This document shows positions 12,298-24,064 of a DNA stretch of 64,000 bases, one piece after another (positions within the stretch are counted from its first letter, which is position 1; each line of letters begins with the position of its first letter). The DNA is from Isoetes taiwanensis (taxonomy: Eukaryota > Streptophyta > Lycopodiopsida > Isoetales > Isoetaceae): NCBI GenBank assembly GCA_021234155.1, contig JAJEKV010000008.1, positions 1,445,521-1,509,520 of the forward strand. Direction: 5' to 3'. The notes under the pieces are model-generated. The model was not told the DNA's origin. It ran no database searches and saw nothing but the letters and a program-made list of their open reading frames with translations. A program made the translations under genes and the position numbers.

Positions 12298-14010
12298 CGT
12301 GACGCCCTACTCATATACGGTGCACTCACCGTGATACAAACAGAGTTCATCCCATACCAGCCTCCATGCTACTGCCAGGCCCTCCACATAACACCGCAAG
12401 AACCGCGGACGTTCCAAAGGGGAAGAGTGGAAGGGCTGGCCAGACCGCCTCCTCGTGGCCTAACACCGCGGTTTAAAACATACATGTCAAGAAAGCACAT
12501 ACATCAACATCATATGACCATCACGGCGATGGTCCTCCACATATCCGCATGCATAAAGATCGCGATATCACATAGGAATCCTACCCAAGGCTCCGCACTG
12601 GCGATGACTCATGGCTTCGTCTCCGTGCAGTTCATTGCGCATGCACTCCATGGCAATGGATTTACCGGCATAAGAACATGGCATAGGGTTGTCCACTCCA
12701 TCCGCCTCTTCCCCGCAATATTCTGCGTAATAGCTCAGTGCGTTGGGACCCACCGTGAGTTCACGCGATGCATAGCCAAGGGGCTATATCCGGGTTGCAT
12801 CTCCCCTCAGCCCGGCGGGGCGTGTAGGATCTCTCTCCCTCCGTGAGATCTACATACGACTCAAGGTGACTAGAGTGGGCCACACGCCCGCATTCACTCT
12901 GAACTCAATGGAAGGTCATATCCACCACCTCACGAGTGTCGAGCCCATGCCTTGCCCGCCTAAAGGGCAAGCCATTGACCTAGTCACAATGATCCCTGTG
13001 AGCACTAACACACCATAGGGATCGCTCAAGAGCCGTAACACCTAACCTCCTATAAGCCGGCCTCACCCCCTTCACCCACAAACTGTGTGTGCTCTCAGGC
13101 ATGTGCCGCATTCTGCGGTGTGCTAGAGAGGCTAATCTAGGAGCATCTACTACCAAGCTTGGAAGTCTCTACCCCTCCCAATACAAGGAGTTCATGTGAG
13201 ATACATCATCCATATACATCACGTAAGAACTAAAGAACATAGATCTAATCTATATCATAGAGTTAGGGTTCTTTAGTTAGAGTCCTGCATCTACTCATCT
13301 AGAGATCTAGATAGTCGCTAAAGGCGCATTTAATAGGCTAAACTCATCGATACAATGACCGAAATCCATGACCACAACGTACTTGCCATGTACTCAACTT
13401 ATGAGTTGTTCTCCCCGACCGAAGTTCTAATTCATCCCACCTAACCGGCCAATCAAGGGAAACTAATGGTGCTATTCTCGTGACGAGTTCGTGCATGGGG
13501 CTTTGGCTCTTGAGGCAAAACAAAACAGAAATTTAAAACCCTAGAAATCTAAAATGGGCAAGTTAGGGTTCTCCTACCAAACAGACAAGGGGGTGGTTAG
13601 GGTTTCCAACAATTATCCCCTTTAGGCATGTGGGATACTGGAAAAGCGCTCCACTGCCTTTAAGGGCTAGGTGGCTAAATGTGCCTACATGGAAATGTAG
13701 ACTCCAAATGTGCTCATACATGTAAATGTGTACATTAATGAATGTGTACATTGGAAAATGTGCACATTAATTGCACTTAGTGGGTATGGCTCCACTTGCA
13801 TCAAGTGGCTACATGGAAAATGTGTGCCTACATTAATGTGTATATGGAAAATATGCACATTAATACTAATGCACATTCTTAGCAAGTTGCTCCCTAGGCT
13901 ACCTACTGTTATTAATGCCATGCATTAATGCCACTTGTAGGAAAGGTGGTAATGCTGTTGACGCGGCGCATAATATACGCCCGGAGCTGTATACCGGTTG
14001 GAACGCCACA
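12298..14010 (-). repeat. LTR of the 2238-14010 element (5' LTR in element orientation)
   Basis: This is the partner of 2238-3956. Matching stretches run from the CTCATATAC...CACTCACCGT region at the left to the GGAACGCCACA end. Differences are mostly small insertions, deletions and substitutions, dense in C/G-rich spots. The same minisatellite-like stretch occurs at about 13680-13870. Confidence 0.8.
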
Positions 14011-15660
14011 GTTTAAGGTTAGAGAAAATCGGAAGTAACTAAGATACCATTGAAGACCTCTTTGGACGAAGTTGAAATCCAAAATCCTACCAAAGATTTA
14101 TGCTTGTGCAACCGTTACCGGGCCCATGTCATTGTGGCAACATGTCAGCTGTGACGCCATGTGTTGTATCATTTTTTTCTACTTTATGTGGCATATATTG
14201 ATCTTCTATTGAGCCTAGGTGGTATGTTCTAGTCTAGGAGCAATGCTTTCTGAGCCTATGTGGCTTCTTTGAGCCCATGTTCCACCCGCTGCTCTTTATT
14301 CCTCCTCGATATAATGTATACCAAAAGGGGGAGGGGGGAGGGGGGGGAGAAAAAGAATTGAATTGAATGGGTTTCTACGGTAATGCAAGACCACAGATAT
14401 ACTTACTCCTAAGGATTGTAATCGAGGATGTGCATACACGGATGCATATAGAATTTAATGATCGCTCTCTAGGGTGCTAACTAGAGTCGCTATTGTTAGC
14501 ATTGCCAAAGATTGTATTAAAATGCCCAAGTACATCCTCAATATTTCGTGAATTGCTTCCGTGTAAGATGCCGCATGAGAGCCGTGGTCCAACCTCTCGG
14601 ATGCCTGCTCCTAAGTGAGTTGAATGCCTGATCCGCCAGAGGGCTCTTCGTGACGCTATTGACTCTACGACAACACCTGGAATATTGGGCCCCTGTAGTT
14701 TGTAAGGATAAACCACCATGTTGGGTCTTGTCGACGGTGAAAGAAAAATCCGTCAAAGAAGTCGGACGTGAGATTGATATTGATGGTCTAAATTTTGAAG
14801 TGTATATGTGTATGTGTGTACTGCTTCACAGCTTGTTCCTACACAAGCTGCCTCACTACCGTGGTACATCTTGCTAGAGTTGATAGCTAAAAGCCACTTG
14901 TTCTATCATACTTTATCAGAGGTCTGCCCCTTAATTGAAGGTCAAACCAATCAACATCGGTCATAGGCTGGGTTCCTAAAATTGCTACCAAACATCCACC
15001 TCCATTATAGTCTTTTAACCTCCCGACCCAATCACAGTGGCTTCCCCGACGCATTACGATCGGCAACACTTGGATTGAAACTCCATCGTGAATGATGCCA
15101 TGACTAAGCAGCCATGCCTCTGTATGTCAAGAGAACTCCACACGTATAGTGGGTCCTATGCCACCATATCGAGGGAGTAAGATATACCGCCAAAAGCACC
15201 CATTAATGTCAATAGATACAATAAATATCAAAAGAAAAAATACTCGGGATTTCGAGCATCACACATAATTTGTTGCAACTACCTTTTCATGACACCTCAG
15301 GCGTATGCTCATTCCGTAGTCAGAATATACCCCTTGTGATATGCAGACGGCCAAAGCTCAGAGTAACGGCCTTTCCATCTTGTCCTTAAGGGTTCATATC
15401 CATCGTGGCACGGCTCGCTTCATTATGTCGCCTCCATTCATGCCTCTCTTCCATTTCTTCCTTTGCGCTCTCGTAACGAAAGCAATCCATTTTGTGGCCA
15501 TTGGTGCCGAATTGTAAAAGAAGAAATTGATTAACCTTAATGGACGGTCATGAAATGACTTCGTGATACCATTGCCTTCGCCACTACTTCCCACAATCTT
15601 CTCGGCCCCATCACCTATGCTGAAAAACTGATGTACGGCTGAAATATATTCTCAATATAT
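14011..15660. other. Spacer between LTR element and right satellite block
   Basis: No gene is recognised. 14208-14275 repeats the GAGCCTAGGTGG motif of the left flank. 14327-14349 is a run of guanines broken by single adenines, followed by an AATTG-rich stretch. Short open frames occur on both strands (for example 14477-14719 - and 14650-14877 +), but their products resemble nothing I know. The satellite resumes near 15680. Confidence 0.4.
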
Positions 15661-18600
15661 AGAAAAGTGACTCTTTTCGCAGTTTCCGACTCTCCCTCTT
15701 GTGAGGGATCCCCCGCAAGGTCCCTCGGCCTCGCTCGACTTGGGAAGGGTGCGCCACGGCTATACCCCTCGCAACGGCCGCCTGACCGCTCTAATGCTAA
15801 CCTCTTTGACCTAGACCTTTCTCCTAAAAATTTCAAAATTGGCCGTAGGGCCGAGATGGACAGAATCACCGCAAAAGTCGAATTTATTTTCGGCAATGCA
15901 TTAATTGCGAATTTATGAATGTTCACACTCAAGAAAAGCTACCGACTTCTACTGCCACGCCTGAGGGAGGACAAGTTCAAACCCTCACACCTCTTGTCTG
16001 TGATTCTCTACTGCCAGCCTTCGGCCAAAAGCCAAGTGCAATGGTATTCTCGTCTCGGCCCCCAAACGCAAACCCTTCTAGAACCCGCAACCCACAGGGT
16101 TTACGCTTTGGAGGCCTCTCCTTGTCGATTCTAAGGACTCGGCGCTCGTGACTTGACGGAGTGGGGGTGTTGATGCTGTGAGCACTAATCTCTAAAATCC
16201 CTGGGCCGCTGTCTTAATTTCTCTCCCAAGGCCCCCAGACAACCAAGACCTCCCTCCTGAATCGCTGATTGCCCTCACTGACCTAACGACATTGCCCCCT
16301 GGGACCAAAGTTCCGTAATAAGACCAATCCGGACTCCCAAGAAGCCAGTGAGTTTCCATCGTACCACACCCCCGACAATTGGGCCTAAGATAAAAGGATG
16401 TGGATACCGCCGTGGAGGATGGAGTGTTTCTTCTTTGCAAAACCGCATCTTGTAACTTGCTCCCTCAGGGTAACTTCGCCATTCCCATCATTTGGCGGTG
16501 TCGATTTGCTATCTGAGCCTCCCTATGGCCCAACCACAAGACACCCCTAAGCTTCTACAAGGCCGCACTCCTGTGACGTTTCCGTTTGACAAGTTCTCCC
16601 ACCGACTGAATCTTTGGGCCTTCCCCAAGAGGGTCTCAACGGAGGATCCAACGGCCGACAGGGGAACCGGCTCCGAGGGTGGTTGATTAGCGGCAAATGG
16701 AGCCGTGAAATGCCGAACTTTTTGATCCCGCCCTGGGGTTCTGACTCTCCTCTTGTGACGGATCCCCAAGGTCCCCGCCTCACGACTAGCAGGCCACTTC
16801 TGGCTGTTCTCGCAACCGCACAGCCTCGCACCGCTCTAATGCTAACCTTTGACCTAGACCTTCTCCTAAAATTTCAAAATTGCCAAAATTTATGATTAGA
16901 ACTAACCGCAAAAATCGCACTTATTTTCGCATAATGCATTAATTGGCGTAATTTATGAACAACGTCTCACATCATAAAAAGCCGACTTCTACGCTACATC
17001 TGAGGAGGACAGCCCAACCTCGCCCTCAGCCTCCTTGCTCGTAATCTGGCCAAGAATTTCTGGCCAAAGTCCTGCAAACAGACAAGTCTTTACCCCCAAA
17101 ACGCTAAAACCCTTCTAGGAAACCCGCAACCCACAGGTTTACGTTGGTGGCCCTCCTTGTCGATCTCGCAGCGGGACCGGCGCTCGCGGACTTGACGTGG
17201 AGGGGGGGTGTCGGATCGCAGAGCATCTGACCCTAAAATCCCCCTAAGCCGCTATTCCGGACCCTCCTGCCAGCCCCGGGACCTGACCTACACTCCCTCC
17301 TGGAACTGCCATTTGGCTCGCCAATGGGACTCCGTAACGCCGACGCGCATCCTAGGGACCAAGTCTCAGGCCGTAAGACCAAAACTCGGGCCCCCAAACA
17401 AAACCCTTCTGTAATCCGCAAGTCAGCTGTAGTTTACGCTTTGAGGTCTCTCCGGCCGATTTGGTTTGACCTTGCATCGGTCTTGACATGGAGTGGGGTG
17501 TTGACGCCTTTAGCCGACCCTAAACTCCTCGAAGGTTGCCCGACCCGGCTTCATTATAAGTTAATTATGCCATCCATGTCAAATAGCTTTAGGAAACTGT
17601 TGAACAAGGGTATCTTCTATCCATATGCCTTGATAATCAAAACACAAACTACTACGCAACCAAATCTAAACCCCCAACCCAAGACTAGTCTTTTGCTTTT
17701 CCTTGCATCATTTATCTTCATTCTAGAAGTTATGATGCTTTTCTCTGTAATCATTTATCTTCATTCTAATAGTTATGATGCTTATATTCTCAATGCAATC
17801 TTTAGACTAAGTATAACGTCCAAATGAGCCAAGGTAAACCTCCTCAAGTACAACGATCCCACAAACCCATTCCTGACCTTAGCTAACCCTTTGACCTAGA
17901 CCTTCTCCTAAAATTTCTAAAATTGGGTCAGGCCGGAGATGGATTAGGAATCCACCGGGCAAAAAATCGTAATTTATTTTCAGACAATGCATTAATTATG
18001 AATTTATGAATAAATTGCCACCTAATTTCTACTTACATCTAAGAGGAGGACAAGCCCAAACTCCTACTGGCCGGGCCCCTTATCTGCAGATTCTAACAAG
18101 TAGTTTCTACCAGTCCTTAAGTGCAACAGACTGTTCCCCGCCCCCAAAACGCGAAACCCTTTCTAGAACCGCAACCCACGTGGTTTACGTTGGAGGCCCT
18201 CTCCTTGTCGATTCTCGCAAGGACCTGGCGCCGCGTGACTTGACGTGGAGTGGGGGTGTGTTGACGCCGAGCACCTGACCCCAAAATCCCCTAAGTCGCT
18301 GTCTCAATTTCCTCTCCCAAGGCCCCTCGACCTGACGCACCTCCCTCCTAATCGCTGATTGGCTCGCCAATGGGACTCAAACGCCGACATTGCCTGGGGA
18401 CCAAGTTCAGGTCGTAAGACCACCACCTCCAAGAAGCGCCTAAAGCAGTCACTTCCATCACACTCGTATTCCATTGGCCTAGGATATGGATGTGCTGGAT
18501 AATTGCCGTGGAGGGCGTGGAGTGTTTCTTTCTTTGCAAACCGACCTGTAACTTGCTCCTAGGGTAATTTGCCATTCTCGACGATTTGGCGGTGGTCGAC

Positions 18601-21600
18601 GGCTATCTCGAGCCTCCCGGCGTCCGAATCCACAAGACACCGCGGCTTTACAAGGCTTCACTCGTGACGCTGGGTTTGACAAGTTCTCCGACCGACCGAA
18701 TCTTTGGGCCTTCCCAAGAGGGGCCCCGAACGGAGGATCCAACTACGGATAGGTGAACCGCCCGGAGGGTGGTTATTAGCGGCAGGGGAGCACCGCCGTG
18801 AAGGGTCAGCCGGAATCCTGGATCCTTCTGGGTCCTAATCTCCCCTCTCAGGAGGGGATCCCTCGCAAGGTCCCCGCCTCGCTTGACTTGGGAAGGGTGC
18901 TGCCTCTGGGCTAGTTCTCCGCAACAGCCGCCTTAATCGCTCTAATGCGCTAACCCCTTTGACCTAGACCTTCCCGCAAAATTCCCCAAAATTGGGTCAA
19001 AATGAGATGGATTTTAGGAATCAGCTGGCAAAAATCGTAATTTATTTCGCATAAATGTAATAATTATGAATTTATGAATGTCTTCACACGCAGAAAAGCC
19101 TCGACTTCTACTCGCCACATCTGGGAGGAGGATGCAGCCCAAACTCCGCCTCCGCTTCCCTTGCTCCATATTCTCTACCGCAGCCTTCTCGGCTAGGTCC
19201 TGGCACAACAGACCAAGTCTCGCCCCCAAAACTAAAACCCCTTCTAGAACCTCGCAAACCCACAGGTTTATTGCTTTGGAGGCCCTCTCCTTGTCGATTC
19301 GCCAAGGACCTTGCTACCGTGACTTGACGGGGATTGGGGGTGTTGACGCTTGCAGCACCTGACCCTAAAATCCCCCTAAGTCGCTTGCCCTCAATTCTCT
19401 CCCCAAGGCCCCTGGGGATCTGATCAGCGACCTCCCTCCTCCTGGACCGCGATTTGGCTCGCTATACCGACCTGTAACGCCGACGCTGCCCTAGGGACCA
19501 AGTCCATACGTAAGACCACCCTCACCTCCAAGAAGCGCCAAAGTAGCCTACTCCATCACACTCAACATTGGCCTAGGATGTGGATGGATACCGCCGTGGA
19601 GGGCGGAGGTTTTTCTTTGCAAAACCGACCTTGTAATCCTTGCTCCCTAGTACTTATCTCGACGATTTGGCAGGTCGATTTGCCATTCCCCGAGCTCTCC
19701 TGCGTCCTCGAATCCATAAGATACCCAAGGGTTTCTACAAGGCTCTAATTCTCGTGATCTCATGGGTTTGACAAGTTCTCCGAACTCATCTGGAATCTTT
19801 GGGCCTTCCCCAAGAGGGGCCTCAACGGAGGATCCAACGGCCTGGATAGGGAACCTGCCCGAGGGTGGTTTATTAGCTGCAAAATGGGAGCGCCGCCAGA
19901 AGGGTCAGCCGAACTTTTGATCCCCGCCTTGGGGTCCTGACTCCCTCTTGTGAGGGATCCTACTGCTTTACCTGAAGGGTGCCTACTTCTGCTGTTCTCG
20001 CAATCCGCTGCCCCGACCGCTCTAATGCTAAGCCTGACCTAGACCTTCTCCTAAATTTCAAAATTGGGTCAGAAGCCGAAATGGATTAGGAATCCACCGG
20101 CAAAAATCTAATTTATTTCGCATAATGCATTAATTCATGTAATTTATGAATGTCTTCATCGCAAAAGCGCCTGACTTCTACTTGCCACATTGGGAGGAGG
20201 ATGGCCCAAACTCCGCCTCCACACCTCTTGCTCCGTATTCCCTGGCCAGCCTCGCCAGTGCCAAGTGCAATGAACAAGCCCCTACCCCAAAACGCAAACC
20301 CTTCTGTAACCTCGCAACCTGGCTGTGGTTTAATGCTTTGGGAGGCCCTCTCTGTCGATTCAAGGACTCATGCTCGCGGACTTGACGCGGAGTGGGGTGT
20401 TGACGCCGCAGCACTAATTCTAAAAATCCCCCTAAGTCGCTTGCCCCACTTCCTCTCCCCCAAGGCTCCCCGGGACTACTGCACTTCCCCTCCTCCGAAT
20501 TCACATTTGGCTCTAATGGACTCCTAACGCCGACATTGCCCTCGGGGACCAAGTTCGCGGCCGTAAGACCACCCGACCTCCAAGAAGCTTCAAAGTAGCC
20601 TACTCTATCACCAGAAGCCCATTGGGTCAGGATGGGATGCTAATACCGCCGTGAGGGCGGAGTGTTTCTTTCTTTGCAAAACCTACCTTGTAATCCCCTA
20701 GGTAATTTCACGCATTCAGACGCATTTGGCAGGTCAATTTGCTATCTCGTGAGCCTCCTGCCCTAACCACAAGACATCATGTTTTACAAGGTCAATTTCG
20801 TGACGCTCAAGGGTTTGACAAGTTCTCCCGACCGACCGAATCTTTGGGCCTCCCCAAGAGGCCTCAACGGAGGATCCAATCCACGGATAGGTGAACTCTG
20901 CCCGGAGGGTGGTTATTAGCTGCGGCACGGGAGCACGCTGTGAAGGGCCGCCTTCGGGAACTTTTTGATCCCGCCTCTCGTCCTAATCTCCCTCTTGTGA
21001 GGGATCCCCTCGCAAGGTCCCGCCTCGCTTGACTTGGGGCGTGCCACTTGCTGCCTCGCAACAAAGTCAGCCTGTGACCGCTCTAAATGCTAACCCTTGA
21101 CCTAGACCTTCCAAAAATTTCGAAAATTGGGTCAGTAGGCCGAGATGGATTAGGAATCAGCCAAGTAAAATCAATTTATTTTCAGACAATGCATTAATTG
21201 CGACTTATGAATGTTCACACCGCAGTGCTCTAATTTCCCACTTGCCACATCTGAGGAGGACAGGCCCAACCCTACCCGCCGCCTCCCCTTGTCTGCATTC
21301 TACCGCAATTTCCTGGCTTAGGTCCTAAGTGCAATGCACCAAGTCTCGCCCCCAAAACGCAAACCCTTCTAGAACCCTCGGCAACCTACGTGGTTTACGC
21401 TTTGGAGGCCCTCTCCTTGTCGATCTCGGCGACTCGCTACCGTGACTTGACGTGGATTGGGGTGTTGACGCTTTGAGCACGGACCCTAAAAATCCCCTAA
21501 GTCGCTTGTCTCAATTTCTCCCTCCCCAAGGCCCTCGGGACGGACGGGCGACCTCCCCTCTCCTGGACCGCTGATTTGGCTCTCGCCAATGGACTCTTTA

Positions 21601-23155
21601 ACGCCGACACAAGTCTCTAGGGACCAAGTTCCATGGCCGTAAGACCACCCACCTCCAAGAAGTTTTCAAAGTAGCTCACTTCCATCACACTCGTGAGTCG
21701 CATTGGCCTAGGATGTGGATGCTGGATAATCGGCCGTGGAGGGCGGAGGTTTCTTTCGCAAAACCACCTGTAACTTCTGCTCCCTAGGGTAATTTCGCCA
21801 TTCCTGACGCATTTGGTGGTCGACGGCATTCCGGAGCTTCCTGCCCGGAACGCATAAGACACCGCGCGTTTCTACAAGGCCGACCTCGTGACGCCTACGG
21901 CTGACAAGTTCTCCAACCGACCGAATCTGGGGCCTTCCCAAGAGGCCCTCGAACGGAGGATCCAAATCTGCCGATAGGGGAACCGCTCCGGAGGGTGGTT
22001 TATTAGCGTAAAATGGGAGCGCCGCCAGAAGGGTCACTGAACTTTTTTGATCCTTCTTGGGGTCCGACTCTTTGTGAGGGATCCTACCGCTTTGGACTTG
22101 GGAAGGTGCCCGCCGCAAGGCTCCCCGCAACCGCTGCCCCGACCGCTCTAATGCTAAGCCTTTGACCTAGACCTTCTCCTAAAATTTCAAAATTACCGTA
22201 GGTCGAAATGGATTAGGAATCCAAACCGCAAAATCGCACTTATTTTCAGATAATGCATTAATTATGAATTTATGAATGTCTTGCCATCAGAGTTTCCACT
22301 TCTACTTGCCACATCTGGGAGGAGGACAGTTCCAAACCTCGCCCGGCCAATTCCCCTTGCTCCAGACATTCTACCGCAGCCTTCGCCAAAAGTTGGGTGC
22401 AATGCACCAAGTCTCGCCCCCAAAACTAAACCCTTCTAGAACCCGCAACCCACGTGGTTTACGTTGAGGCCCTCTCCTTGTCGATTCGCATGGACCTCGC
22501 GTCGCGGACTTGACGTGGAGGGGGTGTTGACGAGCACCTAATCTCTGCAAATCCCCCTAAGTCGCTGTCTCAATTTCCTCCCCAAGGCCCCTGACTCCGA
22601 CGCACCTCCCCTCCTGGACCGCTGATTTGGCTCTCACGCAATGGACTCGTAACGCCGACATTGCCCTGGGACTCAAGTTCCGCGGGCCGTAAGACCACCA
22701 CCTCCAAGAAGCGCCAAAGTAGCTCACTTCCATCACACTCGTAGCTTCCATTGGCCTAGGATGTGGATGCGACATCACAGGAGGGCGGAGTGTTTCTTTC
22801 TTTGCAAACCGACCTTGTAACTTGCTCCCTAGGGTAATTTCGCCATTCCGCATATATTTAAGGTGGTCGGTTTGCTATTCCGAGCCTCCCTGCGTCTCGA
22901 ACGACAAGACAATGTGAAGTTTCTATAAGGCCGACCTCGTGATTTCCGCTGTTTGACAAGTTCTCCGACCGACTGAATCTTTGGGCCTTCCCGAAGAGGC
23001 TCCCTCGAATCCGAGGATCCAACGGCTTGATAGGGGAACCTGCCCGGAGGGGTGGTCATTAATGCAGCAAATGGGAGCGCCGCCAGAAGGGTCAGCTTCG
23101 AACTTTTTGATCCCCCGCTTCTTTGGGTCCTGGGATTCTCCCTCTCTTGAAAAAA
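15661..23155. repeat. GC-rich tandem satellite, right block (about seven units)
   Basis: Unit starts lie at about 15790, 16835, 17877, 18940, 20022, 21082 and 22147, giving spacings of roughly 1042-1082 bases. The order is A, B, A, A, A, A, A, where B (16835-17877) has the duplicated internal module and AT-rich tail seen at 170-1240. Type A holds, in order: an AT-rich ATGCATTAATT stretch; a TTCTAGAA module; TTGACG phrases; a CACCTCCAAGAAGCG stretch; a TTTCTTTGCAAAACC stretch; and a GGATCC-containing end. Copies differ by many small indels. No open frame is conserved between units, so this looks non-coding. The last unit breaks off near 23150, where AT-rich single-copy-like sequence begins. 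Confidence 0.88.
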
Positions 23156-24015
23156 ACGCTATCCCATAAGCTTTCAATATTTTTGTTTGGTATTTGGGGC
23201 ATGTATTTCTCTCAAGTATTGGTTGGGGCCAAGATTTGGGCCCTCAGATATATTCCAAATCGTATGTGGAGTATACTTGCAACAAATTGAGATGCTTGTT
23301 GGTACCGGGAAGGTTGAGGCCCTAGATTGCCGCTTAATTTGATTTGTGTTTGCATGGTTTCACTTTCTAGGAGAGTTGGCCATGGGTTGGGAAGAGACAG
23401 TCGATTGCATGCCTCTGTTTTCCCATGGAGTTCAAAGTTTGGAGCTTAATCGATTCAACACATTTTGTTCCAATTGGTAGCTCCAGAAATATCCTTCCAA
23501 ATCATGCCCAACGGAAGCTCCTATTGCCTCTTTTTCAACGAATAATGTTCAAATTTATTTTTGTAGCGTAACTGACCGGAGACCTAATAGTGTACCGCCG
23601 AAAATTCGCAAAATCCTTGTAATGATCTTGAAGATACCTGAGAAAACCCAATTTAATTCGAGCCAATGTGGGGAAGTAAGTTGTTGTCATGAAAGTACGT
23701 GAGTGTAATGCAAATTTGTAAGGTGCTGTGAGGAGCATGTGATTGCAAGATATTTTTTCAAAGGGAGACGCTTGTTTTGTGGATTTTCGAACCCAAAAAA
23801 GAAATCCATAAAGATGCTTAGGAAGTCGCCATGGCTGAAAGGTGCAGCAAGCTTTATGGTTGAGTACAAAGAAGTCGTGGTTCGACCTGAGTTCCTCCTA
23901 CCAAAGGGCGTAGGTTTGCTTCTGGATATTTATTGTCTGGATCGCTTCTAATTCTTGGGCAAATGATAAGGGATGGCCTATTCGGGTCAGTTCATTCATT
24001 TTGGTGCCACCTCAT
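23156..24015. other. AT-rich stretch, no recognised gene
   Basis: It begins where the satellite stops. The longest frames are 23535-23738 (-) and 23739-23951 (+, 70 residues, basic, starting MIARYFFKGRRLFCGF). Neither resembles a family I know, and they abut in opposite directions. I see no repeat or RNA gene. Confidence 0.3.
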
Positions 24016-24064
24016 TGTGCAGGCCATGGTTTTTTTTTTTTTTGAAGAACTGTGCAGGCCATGG
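24016..24064 (-). mobile_element. 21-bp LINE-type retroposition scar with 14-bp target duplication
   Basis: TGTGCAGGCCATGG occurs at 24016-24029 and again at 24051-24064. Between them are 14 thymines and GAAGAAC. On the minus strand the insert is GTTCTTC followed by poly-A. The same terminal GTTCTTCAAAA occurs on the minus strand at about 32865-32880. The arrangement is what target-primed reverse transcription by an L1-like machinery leaves when only the last few bases are copied. Confidence 0.75.

Larger units (their letters stand above)
2238..14010 (-). mobile_element. Fossil LTR retrotransposon, probably Ty3/gypsy, minus orientation
   Basis: Two direct repeats of about 1.7 kb (2238-3956 and 12298-14010) bound an 8.3-kb interior. 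Orientation comes from the primer sites. A sequence resembling the initiator-Met tRNA primer site lies next to the right repeat on the minus strand, and a polypurine tract lies next to the left repeat on the minus strand. Read on the minus strand the LTR opens TGTGGCGTTCC, much like the gypsy LTR at 32032, which opens TGTGACGTTCC; this is my main reason for favouring Ty3/gypsy. The interior shows no gag, protease, RT or integrase domain that I can recognise, so it is heavily broken or non-autonomous. The two LTRs differ at many sites, suggesting an old insertion if the sequence is accurate. No matching target-site duplication is seen. Confidence 0.75.

Noticed and set aside
12331-12846. 171-residue plus frame in the right LTR
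   Set aside because: It lies in an LTR and is not preserved in the partner LTR.
2233-14015. Target-site duplication of the LTR element
   Set aside because: The five bases outside the two LTRs (CCTCT and GTTTA) do not match.
21708-22130. 140-residue minus frame in the satellite
   Set aside because: Parts recur in other units but in shifted phases; no conserved start, stop or motif.
1-23155. Satellite as rDNA intergenic spacer
   Set aside because: The repeat length would fit, but no 18S or 25S edge is in the window, so there is no support.
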